From positions 1 to 34,419 of the forward strand of contig JAEXGR010000009.1 in the NCBI GenBank assembly GCA_023450745.1: 34,419 nucleotides of DNA, read 5' to 3'. The notes beneath the pieces are model-generated. The model made no database searches, was not told the origin of the DNA, and saw nothing but the letters and a program-made list of their open reading frames with translations. Numbering within the stretch: the first letter of the stretch is position 1; each line of letters opens with the position of its first letter. Below are positions 17,138 through 24,089 of the stretch, in pieces. The DNA comes from Synergistota bacterium (GTDB lineage Bacteria > Synergistota > Synergistia > Synergistales > Synergistaceae). The position numbers and the translations under genes were made by a program.

Positions 17138-18361
17138 TCAGGCCTTCGCTTCCTTTATTTTTGCCAGCAGCATCGGAGCGAGGAAGTTCGCTAAGATCAC
17201 CGCCGTGATGCCGGCGACGAGTTTACCGACGACGACGGGGAATATCATCTCGGGGTTGGCGCCCGCGGTGAATCCCAGATGGTCGCCGAAGACGAAGGCC
17301 GCGGAGACGGTGAAGGCCACGTTGAGCAGCTTGCCCTTCGGGTCCATTTTTTCAAATATATTGAACATCGCGATGTTGTTGGCAAGGTTCGCCACCATAC
17401 CGGCCGCCGCCTCTTCGTTCATTCCCAGGTGACGTCCCACCGCCTCCAGCGCGCCGCCGAAGGTGCGCGTGATCCATTTGACCATCGGGAAGGCGCCGAT
17501 GAGCACCGTCGCGATCTGCCCGCAGATCAGCAGCCCGTCTTCAAGCGGGACGCTGCCGCCCTCTTCCGCGGGCACGACCATCTGATCGAAGAGCGGGAAG
17601 TGGATGCCGGTCTGGTATTCAAAGACGGCGATGGCGGTCAGGACGGTAATGAGGATCGTGACCGCCGAGCCGAAGACGTTGAAGCCGTTGATCATCTTCT
17701 GCGGCGCGAACCAGAGGCCGACGCAGATGAGTCCCGCGATGATGATGACGGGGATGAGATTCACCAGGATCGTCGTCAGATCTATCTTGTAGGGCGTCAT
17801 GTTCATCAGCAGCCCGCCCGCGACGCAGCCGAGCGGGATGGTGATGAGCCCCGCGAGGACGCCCGCGCCGAGGTAGGGGCGGTCCTGCACTTTGATGATC
17901 GAGAGCGCGACGGGAATCGTGAAGACAATCGTCGGCCCCATCATCGTTCCCAGTATCAGCCCCGAGAAGTTGCCGATCGACTCATCGGCGGCGAGCTTCA
18001 TCGCGAGCGGATAGCCGCCCATGTCGCAGGCAAGCAGGGTCGTCGCGAACATCGAAGCGTCGGAGCCGACCATGCCGTAGATGGGTACGATTATCGGTTT
18101 GAGGATTATCGCGAGCACCGGCGCGGCGGCGACGACGCCCGCCATCGCGATGGCGAGCGGCCCCATCGCGTTGAAGCCATTGTCAAATTCTTCCCCGTAG
18201 CCCCATTTGTTGCCGCGTATTTTATCGACCGCGCCCAGGAGCATGAAGAGCATCATCACGAAGATGATGGCGGAGTTGACCGAGAGGCCGCTGACCCAGG
18301 CATGCAGGCTTTCCGTGAATACCCGCGTGTTTGATAGGTTCATAAGCAGTTCGTCAAACAT
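17138..18361 (-). CDS. eutH: EutH ethanolamine permease
   Basis: A hydrophobic protein of 407 residues with about ten membrane helices. Family blocks are IIFVMMLFMLLGAVDKI near the N terminus, EEFDNGFNAMGPLAIAMAGV, and MVGSDASMFATTLLACDMGG followed by YPLAMKLA. EutH imports ethanolamine across the inner membrane when pH or supply limits diffusion. ATG 18361 is preferred over ATG 18367 because GAGGGA leaves 7 bases to the former and almost none to the latter. An 80-base gap to pduT contains a GC-rich potential hairpin. It lies 4 bases before eutQ. Confidence 0.95.
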   Translation of the reverse strand: MFDELLMNLSNTRVFTESLHAWVSGLSVNSAIIFVMMLFMLLGAVDKIRGNKWGYGEEFDNGFNAMGPLAIAMAGVVAAAPVLAIILKPIIVPIYGMVGSDASMFATTLLACDMGGYPLAMKLAADESIGNFSGLILGTMMGPTIVFTIPVALSIIKVQDRPYLGAGVLAGLITIPLGCVAGGLLMNMTPYKIDLTTILVNLIPVIIIAGLICVGLWFAPQKMINGFNVFGSAVTILITVLTAIAVFEYQTGIHFPLFDQMVVPAEEGGSVPLEDGLLICGQIATVLIGAFPMVKWITRTFGGALEAVGRHLGMNEEAAAGMVANLANNIAMFNIFEKMDPKGKLLNVAFTVSAAFVFGDHLGFTAGANPEMIFPVVVGKLVAGITAVILANFLAPMLLAKIKEAKA

Positions 18362-18450
18362 TTTCATTCCCTCTTTCCTGATTTTTTTGCAAAAGCGCCA
18401 ACAGCGGCCGCCGCCGTAAGGCGCGGCGCGGACTGTTTTTTATTCCCTTT

Positions 18451-18990
18451 TTAGATGAGTTTGTCCGCGAGCTGCCGCGAGGGCCGCGGGATCACTGTCT
18501 TGGAGACCAGCAGCGCTTCTTCTTTCGTCGCCGCGGCGACGGCGGCGCGCACGGAGCCGACGTCGCCCGTGAGGGTGACGAAGCCCTTGCCGCCAATCGC
18601 AAAGCCAATGCGTATTTCGATGAGCCTCACGTTCGCGGCTTTCGCCGCGATGTCCGCCGACATGATCGCCGAGGCGACGGAGAAGTATTCCATGACGCCG
18701 ACCGCCTCGATCTCCCCCGGCTGGGTGGTCATCATGATCGCCGGGCATATTTGCGGATCGACGTTCGGTATCAGCAGCTCGTCGACGATGTAGTGCCCAG
18801 CCGCCGCCACTCCCGCGCCCATCGCCGCGCGCGCCGCCCCGACTTCTCCATGGACGATGACGATGTATTTGCCGGGACAGATGGTAGAGGCGTGGATAAG
18901 TTCGACGTTCGCCGCCTTCACCATCGCGTCGGCGGTGTTAATTCCTTCAGCGATGCTCGATAGTTCTACCATTCCTATAGCGTTTCCCAT
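18451..18990 (-). CDS. pduT: PduT-like tandem-BMC shell protein with FeS Cys
   Basis: 179 residues with two BMC domains: GMVELSSIAEGINTADAMVK and VGVMEYFSVASAIMSADIAA, ending VIPRPSRQLADKLI. Order and length match PduT (184 aa). PduT is a pseudohexameric trimer whose pore holds a [4Fe-4S] cluster bound by Cys38 of each subunit; here Cys38 (STICPGK) is at exactly that position. It is therefore expected to conduct electrons through the shell, working with the flavin/FeS protein PduS encoded 6 bases upstream. A pduST pair is best known from propanediol compartments; here it sits in a eut operon. Confidence 0.92.
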   Translation of the reverse strand: MGNAIGMVELSSIAEGINTADAMVKAANVELIHASTICPGKYIVIVHGEVGAARAAMGAGVAAAGHYIVDELLIPNVDPQICPAIMMTTQPGEIEAVGVMEYFSVASAIMSADIAAKAANVRLIEIRIGFAIGGKGFVTLTGDVGSVRAAVAAATKEEALLVSKTVIPRPSRQLADKLI

Positions 18991-18996
18991 CTTCGC

Positions 18997-20343
18997 TTAC
19001 CCCCCGCTTGCGATGCGCGCGCCCTGCACGCTGAGATCTTTTACTATGCCGTCAATGCTCGCGTAGATATTGGAGGAGAGCCCCTCCGCCGCCCGCGCTA
19101 TGAGGTCGCCGCGGTTTACCCGCGCCCCCTCTTCGACGACGGCTTCCGCCGCCCGGCCGATGCTCTGCCGGAAGGGGATGTAGACCTCTTTCGGCGTGTA
19201 TTCCAGACAACGGGCGGCGTGTCCCGGATAGTAGTCCCGGAGGCCGAGGCGCGCGACGATGCGTTCAGTCGGTATCAGCCGGTCGGCGAATGAATCGCGC
19301 GCCGCGGGATGCGGGTCGACTTTCGATTCAAGGCCGCGCGAGCGCAGCACGCCTTTGAAGTATTCGTTGACGCGGCGCGGCGAGAGGTTCATCGGGCAGG
19401 CGTAGAGTTCGCAGATCCCGCAGCTGCAGCAGTTCATCGCGTCGCCGAAGGCGCGCACGAATTCTTCGTCATCTTTTATCCGCCCCTCCATCCAAAGGCC
19501 GCGCATCACCATGTGAGGCTCCATCTCCTGCCCGATAAGCCAGCGAGGGCAGAGGTCGGTGCAGTAGCGGCACTGGATGCAGGCGCTGCGCGACTGGAGG
19601 CGTATGCGCTGCATTTTGAGCTTTGAACGCTCTACCAGATAGTGGTCCGGCGGCAGCACGAGGATGTTGCCCGTCGTCTTCGTCACCACCGCCGCGTCGA
19701 TCTTTTCCGGCTCCGAAAGGACCAGCCCCATCATCGGGCCGCCGTTGACGACGGCGTATGCGGAGAGCCGCGCCCCCGCGAGCGTCACGCATTCGCGGAA
19801 AGAGGTGCCGATCGGCACGCGCAGCATGACGGGCTCGCGCACTTCGCCCGTGACGGAGAGGTATTTATCCAAGACCGGCCGCCCCGCAAGCGCCTCGTGG
19901 ACGCTCCGCATCGTGCCGACGTTGTCCACGACGCAGCCGACGCTGATCGGGATGCCGCGCGCGGGGATGCTGCGCCCCGTGACGTAGTAGACCAGCGTGT
20001 GTTCGTCGCCCGCCGGGTAGAAGGAGGGCATTTTCACGATCTCAATTGCCGCGCCGCTTTTTTCAATCGCCGCCGCGAGAGCCGCCGCCTCGGCCTCATA
20101 TTTCGTTTTGAGGGCGATGACGGCGCGCCTGGCGCCGAGGTGGGCGGATACCGCGGCGGTACCGGCGACGATCTCGTCGGGGAAGGTACGCATGAGGTAT
20201 TTATCCGTCTCGATGAGCGGCTCGCACTCCGCCCCGTTCACTATAAAGCATTCGGCCTTCGTGCCGAGCTTCGCGCAGGTGGGAAACCCCGCGCCGCCCT
20301 CGCCGACTACGCCGGCCCACTTGGCCGCCTCTAATAATTCCAT
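18997..20343 (-). CDS. pduS: PduS-like FeS flavoprotein (cobalamin reductase, RnfC-like)
   Basis: 448 residues. The N-terminal RnfC/NuoF-like flavin domain has WAGVVGEGGAGFPTCAKLG and FIVNGAECEPLIETDKYLM; a SLBB region follows. Two ferredoxin-type sites are CIQCRYCTDLCP and CCSCGICELYACP, then a barrel-sandwich C terminus (VEEGARVNRGDLIA). PduS reduces cob(II)alamin for readenosylation, or recycles NAD+, at the shell together with PduT. ATG 20343 is chosen: it follows GGGAGA by 8 bases and clears the eutN stop by 4, whereas the longer frame would overlap eutN. Confidence 0.93.
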   Translation of the reverse strand: MELLEAAKWAGVVGEGGAGFPTCAKLGTKAECFIVNGAECEPLIETDKYLMRTFPDEIVAGTAAVSAHLGARRAVIALKTKYEAEAAALAAAIEKSGAAIEIVKMPSFYPAGDEHTLVYYVTGRSIPARGIPISVGCVVDNVGTMRSVHEALAGRPVLDKYLSVTGEVREPVMLRVPIGTSFRECVTLAGARLSAYAVVNGGPMMGLVLSEPEKIDAAVVTKTTGNILVLPPDHYLVERSKLKMQRIRLQSRSACIQCRYCTDLCPRWLIGQEMEPHMVMRGLWMEGRIKDDEEFVRAFGDAMNCCSCGICELYACPMNLSPRRVNEYFKGVLRSRGLESKVDPHPAARDSFADRLIPTERIVARLGLRDYYPGHAARCLEYTPKEVYIPFRQSIGRAAEAVVEEGARVNRGDLIARAAEGLSSNIYASIDGIVKDLSVQGARIASGG

Positions 20344-20347
20344 CTTC

Positions 20348-20632
20348 TCACTCTCCCTTGCCGCCGGGCAGTTCAAAGTTGTCGACTATCGCCACGACCG
20401 TGGCGTCGACGGGGACGGACATGTCGCCCGCGGCGCTGCGCGCCGAGCTTCCCCCGACGAAGAGCACCATTTCGCCGCAGCCCGCGCCGATGACGTCGGC
20501 GGCGACGATCGGGGCCCCGTCGTCGTTCCCGGTCGTGATGTCTATGCGCTGAAGGATCAAGAGCGTAAGCCCGGAGAGCTTTTGATCTTTGCGCGTCGCC
20601 CATATGTTGCCTATCACTCTCGCAACCTTCAT
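20348..20632 (-). CDS. eutN: EutN/CcmL-family pentameric vertex protein
   Basis: 94 residues matching the family throughout: MKVARVIGNIWATRKDQKLS at the start, LLILQRIDITTG, VAADVIGAGCGEMVLFVGGS in the middle and PVDATVVAIVDNFE at the end. These proteins form pentamers that cap the vertices of microcompartments. A ribosome site GAGGAAGAGACG precedes the ATG. It is the only BMC-P gene in the operon, so it must close every vertex. Confidence 0.96.
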   Translation of the reverse strand: MKVARVIGNIWATRKDQKLSGLTLLILQRIDITTGNDDGAPIVAADVIGAGCGEMVLFVGGSSARSAAGDMSVPVDATVVAIVDNFELPGGKGE

Positions 20633-20646
20633 CGTCTCTTCCTCCG

Positions 20647-20934
20647 TCAGCGGCGCTCTATGACGATCTCATGCGCCTGCGCGTATTCTTTGGCCAGATC
20701 GGTGAGTATCGCGCGTTCCGCGACGCGGACCACGGAGGCCCCGCTGCCGCGCGCCGCGACGATGTCTTTTTCGGTGATCACGCGCTTTTCAAACGCGACC
20801 TCTTTAGGCGGCCTTCCGCTTGCTTTTTCAGGGGCGCGGGAGCACGGCGCGCCGCCGTCTTTTTGTTTTTCAAGCATTTCCAGCTTTTCTATGACGCGCG
20901 TTACGATTTCCGCGATCAGCTTTTCGTAATCCAT
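20647..20934 (-). CDS. Small microcompartment-associated protein, 95 aa, unknown
   Basis: I do not recognise a named family. Three parts are visible: an amphipathic helix DYEKLIAEIVTRVIEKLEML (residues 2-21) like a shell-targeting peptide; a linker rich in Pro, Gly and Ala with one Cys (about 22-46); and a C-terminal part, EKRVITEKDIVAARGSGASV then AILTDLAKEYAQAHEIVIER. The C-terminal part resembles the N-terminal region of EutQ and of EutT (ITE-x-D-I ... LTPxA ... I-x-I). It lies between eutN and eutJ with 14-15 base gaps and a good ribosome site (AGGAGG). Since EutQ here lacks its N-terminal half, this may be that half as a separate gene; inference. Confidence 0.8.
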   Translation of the reverse strand: MDYEKLIAEIVTRVIEKLEMLEKQKDGGAPCSRAPEKASGRPPKEVAFEKRVITEKDIVAARGSGASVVRVAERAILTDLAKEYAQAHEIVIERR

Positions 20935-20949
20935 CCGGGCGCCTCCTTC

Positions 20950-21768
20950 CTAGACCTTGCAGTTCATCGCGATCCCCGCGGGCGTTACGAGGAAGGGATC
21001 GTCCGGCTTCACGGTGCGGATGCCGGTCACTTTTTCAAAGACCTCCTCGATGCCGGTGAGGCAGCTCGTCCCGCCGCAGAGGTAGATCGCGTCGGTCTCG
21101 TCTTTATCTATGTTGCGCGCGACGATCGTCGCCATCTTTTCAATTACCGGGCGCACGACGGGGAAGATCTCCGCGTGCTTGCGATAGTCCTGTTTGACCG
21201 CCTCGGCCTGGTCAAAGGGGATGTGGTAGTTTCCCGAGAGAACGAGGCTTAAGTGCGTCCCGCCGGTCGGTTCGTCATAGACCTTTTCCACGACGCCGTC
21301 TTTGAATACCGCAAGCCCCGTCGTGCCGCCGCCGATGTCGACGACGACGCCGTTTTCTATTTGGTAGACGGAGTTCGCCGCCGTCGGCTCGTCAAGGATT
21401 TCCGTCACTTCGAAGCCCGCGCCCTCCGCGATGTACTGGTGCGTGCGGGCGCTGCTTTCGGTGCCGGCGGGCATCGCGATCGCGCATTTGCCAAGCTCCG
21501 TGCCAAGCCGCCTCTGCAGCTCGCCTTTGAGGCGGCGCACGGTCGCAAGCGCCCCCTGATAATCGACGACGACGCCGTCGCGCAGGACGCTCGCCGCCTC
21601 TTTTTCACAGGCGACGGGGTTGTCCTTCTCGTCGAGCACGACGATGACGATATAGGCGGTGCCAAGGTCGAGGCCGGCCTTGAGTTTTTTGCCCGCCGGC
21701 TTGAAGCACTTTTTCTCCGCCGCCGCGACGCGCGCCATGTAGTTGTTTACCCGCTTGAGGTCCATCAT
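20950..21768 (-). CDS. eutJ: EutJ, Hsp70-fold ATPase
   Basis: 272 residues of the actin/Hsp70 ATPase fold: KAGLDLGTAYIVIVVLDE (phosphate 1), ENGVVVDIGGGTTGLAVFKD (phosphate 2), ILDEPTAANSVYQ and IYLCGGTSCLTGIEEVFE (adenosine site). The length and sequence match EutJ, a presumed chaperone in ethanolamine operons with no proven substrate. The ATG overlaps the pduL stop in an ATGA arrangement, so the two are translationally coupled. There is no substrate-binding domain as in DnaK. Confidence 0.93.
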   Translation of the reverse strand: MMDLKRVNNYMARVAAAEKKCFKPAGKKLKAGLDLGTAYIVIVVLDEKDNPVACEKEAASVLRDGVVVDYQGALATVRRLKGELQRRLGTELGKCAIAMPAGTESSARTHQYIAEGAGFEVTEILDEPTAANSVYQIENGVVVDIGGGTTGLAVFKDGVVEKVYDEPTGGTHLSLVLSGNYHIPFDQAEAVKQDYRKHAEIFPVVRPVIEKMATIVARNIDKDETDAIYLCGGTSCLTGIEEVFEKVTGIRTVKPDDPFLVTPAGIAMNCKV

Positions 21769-22418
21769 TGTACGGGCTCCTGTTTCATTATCTGTCCGAG
21801 CGTGAAGCCGCGCACGTCGGCGGCGTTCGCCTCGTCAAAGTCTATGTGCATGCGGTAGCTGAATTTATCGCTGACGCGCAGCACGACGTCCTGTAAGATC
21901 ACCGGCCTGTCGGTAAAGAGCCGGACGCTTACAATCTCGCCGTTTTTGAAGCCCAGGTGACGCGCGGTCGCCGCCGGCACATGGACGTGGCGCTTCGCTA
22001 TGATCACGCCCTGGGGGATCGTCACCGCTCCTTTGGGACCCTCGATCGTGATGCGGCCGCTGCCGTCGATGTGTCCCGACTCGCGTATCGGCGCGTCGAT
22101 GCCGAGGGCGACGCAGTCGCTTTTGGAAAGTTCCACCTGCGTCTGTCCCCGGAAGGGGCCGAGCACCGCGACCCTGTCCATCCGCCCCTTCGGCGTGACG
22201 AGGCTCACACGCTCCTCCGAGAGGTATTGCCCCGGCTGGGAAAGCGGACGCTTGGGGGTCAGGTCGCCTTTATCGGCGCCGAAGATCACCTCCCAGTCCT
22301 TCTCGGCGAGGTGCACATGGCGCGCCGAGACCTCGACCTCGACGAGCCCCGCTTTCGCGATCGCGTCAAGGACGCGGGTTACGATCTCCGCCGTGATGCC
22401 GTTCGCCGCGCCGCTCAT
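21765..22418 (-). CDS. pduL: PduL-type phosphate acetyltransferase
   Basis: 217 residues. The N-terminal helix GITAEIVTRVLDAIAKAGL looks like a targeting peptide. The catalytic domain has the two zinc-binding repeats VEVSARHVHLAEKDWEVIFG and GVIIAKRHVHVPAATA, plus TPKRPLSQPGQY and HIDGSGRITIEGP. PduL converts acetyl-CoA and phosphate to acetyl phosphate inside the compartment and recycles CoA for EutE; it replaces the unrelated EutD of enterobacteria. ATG 22418 is preferred because it overlaps the eutT stop (ATGA) and follows GGAG by 8 bases; the longer open frame overlaps eutT more. Confidence 0.95.
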   Translation of the reverse strand: MSGAANGITAEIVTRVLDAIAKAGLVEVEVSARHVHLAEKDWEVIFGADKGDLTPKRPLSQPGQYLSEERVSLVTPKGRMDRVAVLGPFRGQTQVELSKSDCVALGIDAPIRESGHIDGSGRITIEGPKGAVTIPQGVIIAKRHVHVPAATARHLGFKNGEIVSVRLFTDRPVILQDVVLRVSDKFSYRMHIDFDEANAADVRGFTLGQIMKQEPVQ

Positions 22419-23176
22419 AGGTCGTTCTCCTGCAAATAGAGGCACATCATGATGTGCACGGCGCTCGAGAGGCGGTTGAATATTTCGAGGATATCCTGCC
22501 GCTCATAGTTCGTTCCATTTTTAAAGGCGTTCACCGCCGTCACCTCCGTTTCACGCACCGCGGCGCGCAGTTGGTTCAACAGGGCGTAAGCCGCCCCCAT
22601 CTTGTAGTCGGGCAGACGCATGTATTTCACGTGGAAGAACTTCATCGGCGCGTGCGAACGCTCGCGCAGTTCGGCCGGCGTGAGGCCGATGATCTTCTCC
22701 ACGCGCAGCGGCTCGTTGAGGGCGTCGCAGCGCATGATTTCGCGCAGCACGCCGAGGATATCGTCAAGCTCCGCGATCAGCTTGCCATAGCCCGTCTTTT
22801 CGTTCAGTATCGCCTGATCGAGCACGATGAGCGACTGGAGGCTGTCCAGCTTGCCGCGAAAGACGATTCGCGGGTGGTTTTTCACCACCAGCATGTCGCC
22901 CTCGAGCTGCGTCATGTATTCCGGCTTTTCGAGATAGAGCGCGCCCGTCTCGTAATCTCTGTATTTCGCCTGCAAGGGGGCCGCCGCCGGCGTCTCTTTC
23001 GCGGGCGCCGCCTCCTTTTGCCGCCCGGGGTCAGGCTCCCGGCCGATCTTTATCTTTCGCTGCTGCAGGTATTCGCGCGCCGCGGGCGAGAGTATTTTGC
23101 CCGCCGGCACGTAATATTCCGTAATCTCGCTTCTTCTTAATTCATCGCGCAGCATCGCCTCGGTAATAATTTTCAA
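22415..23176 (-). CDS. eutT: EutT-type cobalamin adenosyltransferase
   Basis: 253 residues. The N-terminal domain KIITEAMLRDELRRSEIT ... KILSPAAREYLQQRKIKI is EutT-like. The catalytic helical domain has HPRIVFRGKLDSLQSLIVLD, MRCDALNEPLRVEKIIGLTP, RSHAPMKFFHVKYMRLPDY and EIFNRLSSAVHIMMCLYL. It adenosylates cobalamin to make the EutBC cofactor. The CCxxC metal motif of enterobacterial EutT is absent: the linker between the domains is Pro/Ala-rich with no Cys. The start is probably TTG 23176 (GGAG at 9 bases); the TTG at 23185 touches the ribosome site. A gap of about 150 bases with a GC-rich hairpin separates it from the preceding shell gene. Confidence 0.92.
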   Translation of the reverse strand: MKIITEAMLRDELRRSEITEYYVPAGKILSPAAREYLQQRKIKIGREPDPGRQKEAAPAKETPAAAPLQAKYRDYETGALYLEKPEYMTQLEGDMLVVKNHPRIVFRGKLDSLQSLIVLDQAILNEKTGYGKLIAELDDILGVLREIMRCDALNEPLRVEKIIGLTPAELRERSHAPMKFFHVKYMRLPDYKMGAAYALLNQLRAAVRETEVTAVNAFKNGTNYERQDILEIFNRLSSAVHIMMCLYLQENDL

Positions 23177-23304
23177 GGGAATCAACTCCTAACAGAACTC
23201 CCATAATCCAGAAGGGCTCTTACGCGTCTGCCAATGGCGGATGTGCCGGACGCTAAGCGCGCGGGGCCGGCGGGCGCGCAGCAAATACGCCGAAGCCTCA
23301 GGCC

Positions 23305-23323
23305 GGCGCCGCGCGCGGCGCGT
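23305..23323. repeat. GC-rich hairpin between eutM copy 2 and eutT
   Basis: GGCGCCGCGCGCGGCGCG is nearly self-complementary and sits directly after the stop of the second eutM copy. There is no U-run, so it is not a simple terminator. It may protect the 3' end of the shell-gene message. Confidence 0.4.
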
Positions 23324-23327
23324 TCAA

Positions 23328-23615
23328 TCACTTGCTTCCGAGAGTCGGAAGCAGGTAGTCCACATCCGCCGCGGGACGCGGTATCACATGGACGGAACGC
23401 AGTTCGCCGACCCTTTCGGCGGCCGCCGCGCCCGCGTCCGTCGCCGCCTTCACCGCGCCGACGTCGCCGCGCACCATGACGGTCACGAGGCCGCCGCCGA
23501 CATGTACTTTACCGATGAGGTTCACGTTGGCCGCCTTCACCATCGCGTCCGCCGCCTCGATCGCGGGGACAAGCCCCTTCGTCTCAATCATTCCAAGCGC
23601 CTGCTGGTCTGCCAT
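23328..23615 (-). CDS. eutM: EutM-type BMC-H shell protein, copy 2
   Basis: 95 residues, a single BMC domain: LGMIETKGLVPAIEAADAM, pore segment GKVHVGGGLV and C terminus SVHVIPRPAADVDYLL. It forms hexamers that tile the shell facets and pass substrates through the central pore. ATG 23615 follows GGAG by 8 bases; the GTG at 23624 overlaps the ribosome site and is rejected. It is nearly identical to the adjacent copy at 23733-24023. The differences include His for Gln in the pore-side V-H/Q-V segment, N for G after AANV, R for L, and the last few residues. Confidence 0.96.
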   Translation of the reverse strand: MADQQALGMIETKGLVPAIEAADAMVKAANVNLIGKVHVGGGLVTVMVRGDVGAVKAATDAGAAAAERVGELRSVHVIPRPAADVDYLLPTLGSK

Positions 23616-23678
23616 TTTCGCCACTCCTTTTTGTCGTTGTCGTCGGGCCCGTCAACTGCCGCCCGAGCCGGAATTCCG

Positions 23679-23707
23679 CCGGCCTGAGCGAAAATCGTTC
23701 AGGCCGG
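23679..23707. repeat. Hairpin between the two eutM copies
   Basis: CCGGCCTGAGCGA pairs with 23695-23707 (one G-U pair) around an AAA loop, giving a 13-bp stem. It lies in the roughly 115-base gap between the two shell genes. No U-run follows on the minus strand, so mRNA processing or stabilisation is more likely than termination. Confidence 0.6.
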
Positions 23708-23732
23708 TTGCCAAGGACGTATTCGCCGTCGT

Positions 23733-24023
23733 CTATAACTCTGCTTTAAGCGAGGGCAGAAGATAGTCCACGTCGTCCGCGGGGCGCGGAATCACATGAA
23801 CGGAGAGAAGTTCGCCCACGCGCTCCGCCGCCGCCGCGCCCGCGTCGGTAGCGGCCTTCACCGCGCCGACGTCGCCGCGCACCATGACGGTCACGAGACC
23901 GCCGCCGACCTGCACCTTGCCGATGAGGCCCACGTTGGCCGCCTTTACCATCGCGTCCGCCGCCTCGATGGCGGGGACGAGCCCCTTTGTCTCAATCATT
24001 CCAAGTGCCTGCTGGTTCATCAT
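23733..24023 (-). CDS. eutM: EutM-type BMC-H shell protein, copy 1
   Basis: 96 residues with the same BMC fold as copy 2: LGMIETKGLVPAIEAADAM, pore segment GKVQVGGGLV and C terminus VIPRPADDVDYLLP. The ribosome site GGAGG lies 8 bases before ATG 24023. Between the copies, long stretches of DNA are unchanged (for example 43 bases around the VTVMVRGDVGAVKA codons), so the duplication is recent or maintained by gene conversion. The two products could form mixed hexamers. A 66-base gap with a CCTTGC/GCAAGG hairpin separates it from eutE. Confidence 0.96.
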   Translation of the reverse strand: MMNQQALGMIETKGLVPAIEAADAMVKAANVGLIGKVQVGGGLVTVMVRGDVGAVKAATDAGAAAAERVGELLSVHVIPRPADDVDYLLPSLKAEL

Positions 24024-24089
24024 CGTTTATTCCTCCGTTAGTCTATTTTTTATTTCCGCCGGTCCCTTGCCGCGCGCCGCAAGGCGGCG

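Noticed and set aside
20344..20376. Longer start for the PduS-like gene (20376)
   Set aside because: It would overlap the eutN stop and has no ribosome site; ATG 20343 has one and begins at the conserved sequence.
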